From Glaciecola sp. XM2 (lineage in GTDB: Bacteria > Pseudomonadota > Gammaproteobacteria > Enterobacterales > Alteromonadaceae), in NCBI RefSeq assembly GCF_018595715.1, contig NZ_JAHEOJ010000020.1:1-64000 (forward strand): a stretch of DNA of 64,000 bases. The letters run 5' to 3'. Position 1 is the stretch's first letter. Each line of letters starts with the position of its first letter. The notes beneath the pieces were generated by a model. It made no database searches and was not told the origin of the DNA. It saw nothing but the letters and a program-made list of their open reading frames with translations. Of the stretch, positions 51,832 to 62,065 are shown piece by piece. The position numbers and the translations under genes are program-made.

Positions 51832-51986
51832 AGCTATATACAACAACGTACCCACGCTTTACGAAGTTAGTCCCTCAACAAACAAGCGAAACAGGGGCTC
51901 CTTATCCGGCGCTACGCCCTAAAATGGCGCAGTATGCCTGCGGAAATACTTGGATACACCCAAAGAGTTTGGAGAAAAGTTACTAA
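51828..51986 (+). CDS. Short ORF coupled to the AAA+ ATPase, 52 aa
   Basis: The ATG at 51828 overlaps the ATPase stop (ATGA), and the frame runs for 52 codons. The peptide begins MKLYTTTYPRFTKLVPQQ and is polar, Pro/Thr-rich and basic, with no membrane segment. An ALRPKM stretch recalls the QPK-type start of DUF4157 (eCIS core) proteins that often follow such ATPases, but nothing like the DUF4157 core comes after it. It could be a real small partner or the truncated head of a lost gene. Evidence is only the coupled position and the open frame. Confidence 0.4.
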   Translation: MKLYTTTYPRFTKLVPQQTSETGAPYPALRPKMAQYACGNTWIHPKSLEKSY

Positions 51987-52121
51987 TCAATATTTCCAAA
52001 GTGTCATCGGTGTTATTAAAAATATAGCCCCAGCTTAAATTTATTACGTTTAGCCAAAATATGATATTTTGTTATCAGTGCACCATTGAATGATTGACAC
52101 AAAACACAATGACAAACTTAT

Positions 52122-53135
52122 ATGAATAAAACGCTAGCCATATTATCAGTTGCTTTCATTTTGATTATTAGCGCTGTTGTCTATGAGATTTATTCGCCGA
52201 ATACAAAGCCTACTAAGCAAGCTCACGCATGCAGTGTTGAATCTAGCATGGTAATTGTACAAGGCGGTGATATGTTGATGGGAGCAGGCGGCATGTACCC
52301 AGAGGAGTTTCCTGTTGTTGAGCGTAAGGTTAATAGTTTTTATATGAGCCGAACTGAGGTAACTAATGCTGAGTTTAAAGCCTTTGTAGAGGCCACCGGT
52401 TACGTCACGATGGCCGAGAAAGCCCCTGATCCTAGCCTTTACCCAGATTTGCCGCCCGATTTATTGGTCGCAGGTTCAGCCGTGTTTGTAAAACTTAACG
52501 AAGCGGTCTCTGCCGGCACGCTCATGAATTGGTGGCATTTTGTGGAGGGTGCGTACTGGCGTCAACCAACAGGACCCAACAGTTCCATCATTGGCAAAGA
52601 AAACTACCCTGTTGTGCATATCGCGTATCAAGACGCACAGGCTTATGCAGCATGGAAAGGCCATAGGTTGCCCACAGAAGAAGAGTTTGAATACGCCGCG
52701 AGAAACGGACTAAAAAATTCACAGTATGCTCGCGGTGATAGTTTAACCACTAACAATAAACACACCGCAAATACTTGGCAGGGCTTATTCCCGTTCAGTG
52801 ACGATGGTGACGACGGTCATGCAGGCCTTGCGCCTGTTGGTTGTTACGATGCCAACCGCTATGGCATTCATGATTTAATTGGTAATGTATGGGAGTGGAC
52901 CCAATCTACTTACTACCCTCAACATATCCAAGATAACGAGCAAATTCCTACTCACTTTCCTAACCAAGGATATGACCCAAATCAACCGGGCATAGCCGTT
53001 GGCGTGATTAAGGGGGGCTCGTATTTATGCGCTGATGACTTTTGTATGCGATACAGACCAGCCGCTAGGCAAGCGCAAGATACTGGTCTTGGTACCACAC
53101 ATATTGGGTTTAGAACGGTAAAATCGGTAAATTAA
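52122..53135 (+). CDS. Exported formylglycine-generating enzyme (SUMF1/EgtB family)
   Basis: A 337-residue protein with an N-terminal signal or anchor helix (about residues 5-25) and a full FGE-sulfatase domain. MVIVQGGDMLMGAG, FYMSRTEVTNAEFKAFVEATGY, YPVVHIAYQDAQAYAAW, RLPTEEEFEYAAR and GNVWEWTQS are the family blocks. Copper-site Cys303 and Cys308 keep the five-residue spacing of human Cys336/Cys341, followed by RYRPAARQ and HIGFR. It should convert the sulfatase motif Cys to formylglycine with O2. The predicted substrate, a lipoprotein sulfatase, is encoded head-on just 3 bases away. Confidence 0.92.
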   Translation: MNKTLAILSVAFILIISAVVYEIYSPNTKPTKQAHACSVESSMVIVQGGDMLMGAGGMYPEEFPVVERKVNSFYMSRTEVTNAEFKAFVEATGYVTMAEKAPDPSLYPDLPPDLLVAGSAVFVKLNEAVSAGTLMNWWHFVEGAYWRQPTGPNSSIIGKENYPVVHIAYQDAQAYAAWKGHRLPTEEEFEYAARNGLKNSQYARGDSLTTNNKHTANTWQGLFPFSDDGDDGHAGLAPVGCYDANRYGIHDLIGNVWEWTQSTYYPQHIQDNEQIPTHFPNQGYDPNQPGIAVGVIKGGSYLCADDFCMRYRPAARQAQDTGLGTTHIGFRTVKSVN

Positions 53136-53138
53136 ACA

Positions 53139-54770
53139 TCACAGATCTTCGGGTAAGATTATGCCTAGCTTTTTGCGTTCAACTCGCCATAGTTCTATCA
53201 ATTCTTTGTACTTATCTGGATATTCACTGGCAAGGTTTTTGGTTTCCCCTGGGTCAGATGCTAAATTGAATAGCTCAAATTTTGATTCATCAAAGGGTTG
53301 CTCTAACACGGTGATTTTCCAATTGCCTTGGCGCAAAAAAGCGCGCCCAAGATGAAATAAAGCAGTCACATACTCCTCATCATGTACTGAAGTTTGCTCA
53401 CCTCTTATATATGGCAACATGCTTGCACCTAACATGGGCTTAATTTGTTCGCTTTGCGGATATTCAACGTTAGCCACATCAAGAAAAGTAGGGGCTAAGT
53501 CCATTAAGGTAATATAGGTAGAGCTAGGTTCATGGCTCGCCTTTACAATTGGACCCGACATGATCATAGGTGCAACGATACCACCCTGAGATGGATAGGT
53601 TTTATGCCTACTAAAGGGCGCTGAACCCGCCTCTGCCCATGGCGGGCCATAAGAAACAAACGATTCTCGCGTGCCCATTTTTTCATAGCTATTATCGTAG
53701 TTATTTTGCACAAATTCTGAGTAAGGTGCGTTGTTGTAGAAATCTTCAGCCGCGGCACCATTGTCTGACATGAAAACAATCATTGTGTTGTCGTATAGGT
53801 CGCGAGCTTTCAAGTGCTCCACTAAGCGGCCAACGTGTTCATCAAGGTTTTCAACCATTGCCGCGTATAATTCCATTTTTCTTGCTTCACGCTTTTGTTG
53901 CTCTGGGCTTAAGTCTTCCCAAGGGGTAATGGCTTCATTTCTTGGTGGTAGTTCGTGGTTGCTTGATAGGATCCCAGCAGATTGTGCGCGCGCAAAGTTT
54001 CGCTCTCTGAGCACATCATAGCCTTCATCGTAAGCACCTTTATATAGATTGAGCTGACTATCAGGCACCTGTAACGGCCAATGAGGAGAGGTGTAAGCGG
54101 CAAAAGCAAAGAAGGGGCGTTTTACATCACTACCATCGTCAATAAACTCAATCAGTTTATTGGTATACACGTCGGTTGAGTACTCACCGTCTGGATATTC
54201 GGTAAAATCGCCATCTGCCCAAAATTTAGAGCCACCTTCAAAAAAACCTAGGTCATCCCAATGGTTTCCTGCTCCGTGCAATAAATTAAATGAACGAGTA
54301 AAACCTGCTGCGGTTGGGCTAGTTTCAGGACTTGCACCCAGATGCCACTTACCTACTGTGTATGTTTGGTATCCAGAAGTTTGCAAAAGTTTAGAAAATG
54401 GAATGATTCGGTCCGATAAGCTGGCCTCGTAACCAAGCACCTTTTGGCCACCTAAGGAGCGTCTGCTCTGTCCTGCCATGCCTGCAACATGATTGTTATT
54501 GCCAGAAAGCAACATCGCTCTAGTAGGTGCGCACATCGGAGCGGTATGAAACTGCGTAAACAACAGACCTTTTTTTGCCAATGCATCAATGTTGGGAGTT
54601 TTAATATTGCTACCGTAAGCCCCTAAATCGGAATAGCCAAGGTCATCTGCAACAATGAGTAAGATATTAGGCCGATTATCTTCTTCAGGCTGTTTGTCGG
54701 CGCAACCCACTAATAAAAATGAGAAAGACATAACAATTAAAATACAAAAGCTGGTTCTTAGAATTGACAT
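53139..54770 (-). CDS. Lipoprotein sulfatase (arylsulfatase family)
   Basis: A 543-residue type I sulfatase that hydrolyses sulfate esters, possibly from algal polysaccharides or other marine sulfated compounds. The N-terminal lipoprotein signal ends LVGC (Cys23). Metal-binding Asp42-Asp43 (IVADDLGYSD) and the modified-Cys motif C80-A-P-T-R84 are present, so it needs formylglycine formation. YTVGKWHLG near residue 140 and VFMSDNGAA near 335 are further active-site blocks. The C-terminal subdomain is complete (LFNLASDPGETKNLA). It faces the exported FGE gene, an obvious maturase. Substrate class is unresolved. Confidence 0.93.
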   Translation of the reverse strand: MSILRTSFCILIVMSFSFLLVGCADKQPEEDNRPNILLIVADDLGYSDLGAYGSNIKTPNIDALAKKGLLFTQFHTAPMCAPTRAMLLSGNNNHVAGMAGQSRRSLGGQKVLGYEASLSDRIIPFSKLLQTSGYQTYTVGKWHLGASPETSPTAAGFTRSFNLLHGAGNHWDDLGFFEGGSKFWADGDFTEYPDGEYSTDVYTNKLIEFIDDGSDVKRPFFAFAAYTSPHWPLQVPDSQLNLYKGAYDEGYDVLRERNFARAQSAGILSSNHELPPRNEAITPWEDLSPEQQKREARKMELYAAMVENLDEHVGRLVEHLKARDLYDNTMIVFMSDNGAAAEDFYNNAPYSEFVQNNYDNSYEKMGTRESFVSYGPPWAEAGSAPFSRHKTYPSQGGIVAPMIMSGPIVKASHEPSSTYITLMDLAPTFLDVANVEYPQSEQIKPMLGASMLPYIRGEQTSVHDEEYVTALFHLGRAFLRQGNWKITVLEQPFDESKFELFNLASDPGETKNLASEYPDKYKELIELWRVERKKLGIILPEDL

Positions 54771-54953
54771 GCTGTAGGTGCTCGATGATTGTTAAGGGTC
54801 TGAGTGTAGCATGGATATAAGAGCGAGCGTTTCACTCTTATTATTATCACTGGTTTGAAAGGGTATTATTAGCAACCTTTTAGACGCTCATTCATCTGCA
54901 AGGCTGTATTTAAGTCGCAACTAACGCTTATACCAGAGAAACCAAGAGCCAAT

Positions 54954-54990
54954 AAAAAACCTCCAACATTCAAATGCCAGAGGTTTTTTT
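54954..54990 (-). terminator. Terminator of fadBA
   Basis: Arms AAAAAACCTC (54954-54963) and GAGGTTTTTT (54980-54989) pair fully, with an inner CATT/AATG pair. On the minus strand the T run follows the stem. It lies 22 bases past the fadA stop. Confidence 0.9.
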
Positions 54991-55011
54991 ATTTAAGCTG
55001 TAAAAGAGCGC

Positions 55012-56178
<1,167 letters not shown>

Positions 56179-56194
56179 CTAATCTCCCGTAAGC

Positions 56195-58345
56195 TTAGGC
56201 GAAGTATGACTTGCCAGATGCCGCCATTTCGCGCACACCATCACTAATTTGATAAACCGGCCCAAGGCTTGCGTAGCTGTCTGCCAGTTTTACGAAGTTA
56301 TCCAGTCCCATTGCTTCAATGTAGCGGAATATGCCGCCTCTAAATGGAGGGAACCCTAGACCATACAGTAACGCCATATCAGCTTCTGCTGCACTGCCCA
56401 CGATGCCTTCTTCAAGACAACGGATGGCTTCATTTGCCATGGGGGTCATCACTCTGGCGATAATTTCTTCTTTACTGAACTCTTTGCGTTCGCTTACATG
56501 CGGTGCAAATAAGTCATATGCGGTTTGAGCTGGTGTTTTTGAAGGACGACCGCGCTTGTCTTTGCCGTAATCGTAAAACCCTTTACCGTTCTTTTGACCA
56601 AGACGCTGGTTGCTATAAAGCAATGTCACAGGGTCGTTATCTATCTTTTGCATACGCTCAGGAATGCCTGCCGACATCACGCCTGAGGCATGATCTGCGG
56701 TATCCATGCCCACCACATCAAGGAGATATGCTGGACCCATTGGCCAACCAAATACTTTTTCCATCACCTTATCAATGGCAGTAAAGTCAGCGCCGTCGAG
56801 CACCAAACGACTAAAGCCTGCAAAGTATGGGAACAATACGCGGTTAACTAAAAATCCAGGGCAATCATTTACTACGATAGGGGTTTTACCCATCTTCAAA
56901 GTAGACGCAACTACTGCGGCGATGGTGCTATCAGAGGTCTTTTCGCCACGAATGATTTCCACCAAAGGCATTTTGTGCACAGGGTTGAAAAAGTGCATAC
57001 CGCAGAAGCGTTCTGGCTTGCTTAGGCTTTGTGCAAGCTGGTTAATCGATATCGTCGAAGTATTCGAACAGATGATCGCATCGTCTGCCACGGTCTCTTC
57101 AGTTTCTTTTAGCACAGCGGCTTTAACATTGGGGTTTTCTACAACCGCTTCAATCACCAAATCTGCGTCTTTGATGGCATTCATGTCTAAGGTTGGCACG
57201 ATGTTATTCAGCGTGCTGGCCATGGTTTGTGCGTTGACCTTACCGCGCTCCATGCCCTTGCTAAGAATTTTCGCTGCCTCAGCTAAACCTAAATCTAGTG
57301 CAGGCTGAGCGATATCTTTCATAATGGTCGGTACGCCTTTTACCGCGCCTTGATAGGCAATACCACCGCCCATGATACCTGCGCCTAGCACTGCATGTTG
57401 CTTGACTTCTTTGGTAGCCGCTTTAGCCATTTTCTTACCTTTACCCTTAACGAGTTGATCGGCTAAGAAAATACCTACTTGGGCTTGGCATGCGTCTGTC
57501 TTGGCAAGAGCAACGAATCCTTCGTTTTCTAACTTAAGTGCGCCAGCCCGGCCTGATGCGGCTGCCTTTTGTACGGTTTCTACCATTTTATGGGGGGCTG
57601 GATAGTGTTTACCAGCTTGAGCGGCAACCATGGCCGCTGCAGTAGAGAAGCTCATCATCGCTTCGTTTGTATTAAGCGTCAGTGGTGCAAGTTTTTGTGC
57701 GCGTCTGCCTTGCCAATCAATTTTTCCGTCGATAGCGTCTTTAAGCATTTGACGAGCTACGCTATGCAAATTCTCAGGGGATGTAACGGCGTCTATAGCA
57801 CCTTCGTCTAAAGCTTTTTGAGCAGCGCGATCGCGACCAGTAGTCATCCACTCTAGGGCGTTGTCTGAACCGATAATACGCGGCAGGCGCACGGTTCCAC
57901 CAAAGCCAGGCATTAAGCCTAATTTAACTTCAGGTAAACCTATTCGTGCAGTGGTATCAGCAACACGTAAATCGCCGGCCAAAGCCATCTCACAACCACC
58001 ACCTAAGGCAAAACCATTGATTGCAACAATGGTTGGCACAGGAATGTCTTCAAAATGATCGAATACTTGTGAGGTTTTTGTCACCCATTCAAGTACTTCA
58101 GCATCTGGCATGGCAAACAATGCAGTAAACTCTGTTATGTCGGCCCCTACAATGAAGGTGCTCTTTGCGCTGCGCACAAGCACGCCCTTTACGCCGTCGG
58201 CGCTGACAATTGCACTGGTTGCTTGTTCTAACTCTGCAACGGTTTGTTGGTCAAATTTGTTGACTGAACCTTGCGCATCAAATACGAGTTCAGCAATGCC
58301 ATCGTCCGTCATGTTGACTGATAGACTTTTGCCTTCATACATCAT
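56195..58345 (-). CDS. fadB: Fatty acid oxidation complex alpha subunit FadB
   Basis: A multifunctional enoyl-CoA hydratase / 3-hydroxyacyl-CoA dehydrogenase. The 716-residue product has the crotonase domain (about 1-190, with [19 protein letters not shown] and [15 protein letters not shown] holding the two catalytic Glu). The NAD-binding motif [10 protein letters not shown] is near 320, and dehydrogenase motifs SNTSTIS, HFFNPVH and NRVLFPYF follow. I use the ATG at 58345, 7 bases after AGGAG; the TTG six codons upstream overlaps that site. It forms the alpha2-beta2 complex with FadA. Confidence 0.97.
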   Translation of the reverse strand: MMYEGKSLSVNMTDDGIAELVFDAQGSVNKFDQQTVAELEQATSAIVSADGVKGVLVRSAKSTFIVGADITEFTALFAMPDAEVLEWVTKTSQVFDHFEDIPVPTIVAINGFALGGGCEMALAGDLRVADTTARIGLPEVKLGLMPGFGGTVRLPRIIGSDNALEWMTTGRDRAAQKALDEGAIDAVTSPENLHSVARQMLKDAIDGKIDWQGRRAQKLAPLTLNTNEAMMSFSTAAAMVAAQAGKHYPAPHKMVETVQKAAASGRAGALKLENEGFVALAKTDACQAQVGIFLADQLVKGKGKKMAKAATKEVKQHAVLGAGIMGGGIAYQGAVKGVPTIMKDIAQPALDLGLAEAAKILSKGMERGKVNAQTMASTLNNIVPTLDMNAIKDADLVIEAVVENPNVKAAVLKETEETVADDAIICSNTSTISINQLAQSLSKPERFCGMHFFNPVHKMPLVEIIRGEKTSDSTIAAVVASTLKMGKTPIVVNDCPGFLVNRVLFPYFAGFSRLVLDGADFTAIDKVMEKVFGWPMGPAYLLDVVGMDTADHASGVMSAGIPERMQKIDNDPVTLLYSNQRLGQKNGKGFYDYGKDKRGRPSKTPAQTAYDLFAPHVSERKEFSKEEIIARVMTPMANEAIRCLEEGIVGSAAEADMALLYGLGFPPFRGGIFRYIEAMGLDNFVKLADSYASLGPVYQISDGVREMAASGKSYFA

Positions 58346-58613
58346 GCTTTTCTCCTGTGACAAAATATTAAAAAAGAATCTGTGTAAGATTAGACCACAG
58401 ATTCAAAAAGGTGGATTATAATGAGAGTACTTCCTTAAAAAGGAGGAACCAATCACGATTTGTGCTGTATAAACTATGTTGTTATCTATATTACGTAATT
58501 CAACCCGGTAGGGCTTATTTTTTTTGGTGATAAACACGCATCATAAGCACTGTCACTTGTGTAGTGAGTGCGTTGAATATCTATCATTATTTTTTGTATG
58601 TTTTAGGAACTGT

Positions 58614-60596
58614 GTGAAGCACCCTATATTTAATACATTTTTTCAGGTTAGTGTCGCTTTAAGCTTGTTAATCGTTACCGCAACACCAGCGATTGCGCAG
58701 ACTAGTGACTTTGATGCTCTATTTTTTGTAGATGAAGCAAAAAGAGCAGATCAGCGTGCCGCCTTCTTGCGCGCCGAAAGGCGTGTCTGGAGCATGGACA
58801 ATGAGGATTTAATAGCGGTTATCAATGATCTTGATGATTACCCGCTAGCTCCATACTTAATTGCCAAGAAACTTGGCCACCGCATGTCCCTTAGAGATGA
58901 AGATGCTATCAGGGAGTTCTTGCGTCAGTATGATAATACTGTCCTTGCCCGTGATTTAAGGCGTGATTGGCTGCAATACCTCGCTAAGCGAGACCAAAAG
59001 CAGCTTTTTATTGAGTTCTATGATTATCCTAACAATGCTTCATTACAATGCACCTTTTTAGAATATCGCTATGCACTGGGCCTGGCTCAAGAGGAGGTCT
59101 TTGCGCAGCTTCCAGCGCTTTGGAATGTTGGAAAATCCCAAGCAAAAGAGTGTGACCCATTATTTAAAAAGTGGATGCAGGCAGGCTTGTTGAGTGAAGA
59201 CCTTATTCTACACCGCATTGAAAAATCGGCCGACGGCGGGCAGCACACCTTAATTCCCTATTTGAGGACCTTGCTTCCGAGCGACAAACAATATCTTGCC
59301 GACAGATGGGCTGAGGTGAGACGCAACCCAGCCAATGTGCGTCATTTAGTGCGCTACTCAGGTAAATATCCAAATATTGAAGCTGACATTATCAGTTATG
59401 CACTTGCAAGGCTGATATGGAGAGACCGAGATTTAGCGCTCAGCACGTATGAGCGAGCTAAACAAAAGGTAGTATTTTCAGATGCTCAACGAGCTCGTAT
59501 TATTCATCGCTTTGCTGTTGCCTTGGCGCTAGATGAGCATCCTCAGGCTGAGAATTGGCTGATTCAAGCCTCTCAGGTTGAGCCAGAATCAGAAACGATG
59601 CGATGGCATTTAGCGTATTTGTTAAAACAACAAGATTGGCAACGTATTGCATTGCTGATTGAAAAGTCACCGCCGCAGTTAACCAATGAAAATCAGTTTC
59701 AATACTGGTTAGCGAGGGCGTATGAAAAGCTCGGTCGCGATGAGCAGGCCCTGCCTTTATATCGTCAGCTAGCTACCGAGCGTCATTATTACGGTTTTTT
59801 GGCAAGTGCAAGGTTAGGCATACCACACAGCTTACATAATGCGCCTGTACAAGCATCACACGATGCCCTTCGTAAAATCATCAACCTGCCAGCAACGCAA
59901 CGCGCATATGAACTTCGTGCACTTGGGCGTTATTATCCTGCACGATTAGAATGGAATCATGCCCAGCGTCAGCTGGATGATAATGAAAAAGTGCTCGCGG
60001 CAGTAGTAAGTAGTGCTTGGGAATGGCACGACCAATCCATTTTCACCTTGAGCCGAGAAGGTTATTTGGATGATGTGGACAGACGTTTTCCAACGGCGTT
60101 TGCCGAACTTTTAACTCGTGAGGCGCAAAAGAATAATATTCCGCCGGAGTGGGCGTTTGCGATCGCCAGGAGAGAGAGCTCTTTTATGACCGATGCGATT
60201 TCCTCAGCGGATGCGCGAGGACTTATGCAGATATTACCAAGCACGGCTCGTTATTTAGAAAGCCGCAGAATATCCGCCAAAGATCTTCTCGACGCTGACG
60301 TCAATGCGCGAATAGGCAATAAGTATCTGCGGTACTTACTAAACAAGCTTGACGATAATGCTCTGCTTGCAACGGCATCTTACAATGCCGGTTGGCGTAA
60401 AGTCAGCGAATGGCTGCCACAAAGTGGTGCGGTGCCTGCTGATATATGGGTGGAGACCATTCCATACCGCGAGACCCGTAATTACGTAAAGGCAGTCTTG
60501 GCGTATCAGCAAATTTACCAAGATAAGTTGAGTGAAAAGCCCGTTGAGCAAACGGTATTTGCCGAATTCTCTACGATGGAACTACAAGCAGATTAG
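58614..60596 (+). CDS. slt: Soluble lytic murein transglycosylase
   Basis: A 660-residue periplasmic Slt70-type enzyme that cleaves peptidoglycan to 1,6-anhydro-muropeptides. Starting at GTG 58614 (AGGA at 58605-58608), a signal peptide of about 26 residues ends AIAQ. A long superhelical U/L region (about 35-480) with TPR-like repeats follows. The catalytic SLT domain (about 490-625) has catalytic Glu in ARRESSFMTDAISSADARG, then LMQILPSTAR and a late NAGWRKVSEWL. A longer frame from 58524 would place Cys-rich non-signal sequence in front and is unlikely. Confidence 0.95.
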   Translation: MKHPIFNTFFQVSVALSLLIVTATPAIAQTSDFDALFFVDEAKRADQRAAFLRAERRVWSMDNEDLIAVINDLDDYPLAPYLIAKKLGHRMSLRDEDAIREFLRQYDNTVLARDLRRDWLQYLAKRDQKQLFIEFYDYPNNASLQCTFLEYRYALGLAQEEVFAQLPALWNVGKSQAKECDPLFKKWMQAGLLSEDLILHRIEKSADGGQHTLIPYLRTLLPSDKQYLADRWAEVRRNPANVRHLVRYSGKYPNIEADIISYALARLIWRDRDLALSTYERAKQKVVFSDAQRARIIHRFAVALALDEHPQAENWLIQASQVEPESETMRWHLAYLLKQQDWQRIALLIEKSPPQLTNENQFQYWLARAYEKLGRDEQALPLYRQLATERHYYGFLASARLGIPHSLHNAPVQASHDALRKIINLPATQRAYELRALGRYYPARLEWNHAQRQLDDNEKVLAAVVSSAWEWHDQSIFTLSREGYLDDVDRRFPTAFAELLTREAQKNNIPPEWAFAIARRESSFMTDAISSADARGLMQILPSTARYLESRRISAKDLLDADVNARIGNKYLRYLLNKLDDNALLATASYNAGWRKVSEWLPQSGAVPADIWVETIPYRETRNYVKAVLAYQQIYQDKLSEKPVEQTVFAEFSTMELQAD

Positions 60597-60731
60597 CCAG
60601 TATATTTCATATAGTAAACCTCACTTAACCTGACTTTTACGCATGGGCATGGTAGCCTTTCGCCACAACAATAAGTCCATTTAGATGATGCCTTGTGCTA
60701 ATCAGCTAGCCTAATAAAGAGGTGACCACCC

Positions 60732-62042
60732 ATGCATGCAGCTCAATACGCTGAACATATTAATATTTTGCAAAAACGCACTTTAGATGCCATTCAGCGT
60801 GAAGGTATTGATGGCTTGATTATTCATTCAGGTCAGTCTAAGCATCAGTTTTTAGATGACAATCACTACCCGTTTAAAGTGAACCCCCAATTCAAAGCAT
60901 GGCTGCCGGTGGTAGATAATCCAAACTGTTGGTTAGTGGTGAATGGGGTTAATAAGCCTAAATTGATTTTTTATCGTCCCCAAGACTTCTGGCACTGGGT
61001 ACCTGACGAGCCGAGTGAATTCTGGGCGCAGCACTTTGATATTGTACTGCTCAAGCATGCCAACGCCGTTGAAAAACACCTACCTTACGACAAGTCTAAA
61101 TATGCGTATGTGGGCGAGTATATCGAAGTGGCCAAAGCACTAGGGTTTGAGTTAGTTAATCCAGATCGAGTGCTGCATTACTTGCATTATCAAAGAGCCT
61201 ATAAAACAGACTATGAGCTAGATTGCATGCGTCAAGCAAATGCGACAGCGGCTATCGCCCATGCCAGCGCTCGCGATGCGTTTTTTGCACATCGTAGTGA
61301 ATTCGATATTAATCAAGCTTATTTATTAGGTGCACAACAAGGCGATAACGACGTTCCATACAACAATATCGTCGCGCTCAATGAGCACAGCGCCATTTTG
61401 CATTATATGCGCCTAGATACCGAGGTGCCCAAACAACATCTAAGCTTTTTGATTGATGCCGGCGCCAGTTATCATGGTTATGCCGCCGATATTACCCGCA
61501 CCTACAGTGCTGAAGATGGCGAGTTTAAAGATATCATTGAGCGAGTCGAAGCGCTTACCAAAACGTGCGTAGATAAACTTGCTCCGGGAGTGAGTTATAT
61601 TGACGTCCACCGAACGGCTTATGCAGGAATTGCACAGATATTAAAAGAGATAGAAGTGCTGAATATGAACGCAGAAGATGCCGTTGAAAGCGGCATTGTC
61701 AGCACATTTTTCCCCCACGGCATCGGGCATTTTTTAGGCCTGCAAGTACATGATGTAGGTGGTCACGTTGCAGATGACAGAGGCACACCGTTCCCGCCTC
61801 CGCAAGAGCATCCGTTTTTAAGATGTACACGCACCATTGAGCCACGCCAAGTTTTCACCATTGAACCGGGGCTGTATTTCATCGATTCGCTGCTAGCTGA
61901 ACTGAAAGGTTCGGAGCATTCGAAGTATGTTAACTGGAATGTGGTTGACCGTTTGCGTGCATATGGCGGTATTCGCATTGAGGACAATGTGATTGTGCAT
62001 AAAGAGCGTAACGAGAATATGAGCAGAGAAGCGGGTATTTAA
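60732..62042 (+). CDS. pepQ: Xaa-Pro dipeptidase PepQ
   Basis: A cytoplasmic prolidase of the M24B family that splits X-Pro dipeptides; related enzymes also hydrolyse organophosphates. The 436-residue length matches gammaproteobacterial PepQ (443). Metal ligands are the Asp in IDAGASYHGYAADITRTY (two Asp), the His in FFPHGIGHFLGLQVHDVGG, the Glu in FTIEPGLYFI and the Glu in YGGIRIEDNVIV. The N-terminal creatinase-like domain covers about 1-165. In several relatives it lies near fadBA, as here. A GAGGTG ribosome-like element precedes the ATG. Confidence 0.96.
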   Translation: MHAAQYAEHINILQKRTLDAIQREGIDGLIIHSGQSKHQFLDDNHYPFKVNPQFKAWLPVVDNPNCWLVVNGVNKPKLIFYRPQDFWHWVPDEPSEFWAQHFDIVLLKHANAVEKHLPYDKSKYAYVGEYIEVAKALGFELVNPDRVLHYLHYQRAYKTDYELDCMRQANATAAIAHASARDAFFAHRSEFDINQAYLLGAQQGDNDVPYNNIVALNEHSAILHYMRLDTEVPKQHLSFLIDAGASYHGYAADITRTYSAEDGEFKDIIERVEALTKTCVDKLAPGVSYIDVHRTAYAGIAQILKEIEVLNMNAEDAVESGIVSTFFPHGIGHFLGLQVHDVGGHVADDRGTPFPPPQEHPFLRCTRTIEPRQVFTIEPGLYFIDSLLAELKGSEHSKYVNWNVVDRLRAYGGIRIEDNVIVHKERNENMSREAGI

Positions 62043-62065
62043 ACCTACCCGCCGCGCTTAAATGC

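Noticed and set aside
56706-57308. Plus-strand ORF of 200 codons opposite fadB
   Set aside because: Long but fully antisense to a conserved enzyme; composition (Ser/Ala/Thr-rich) is that of a reverse-frame shadow.
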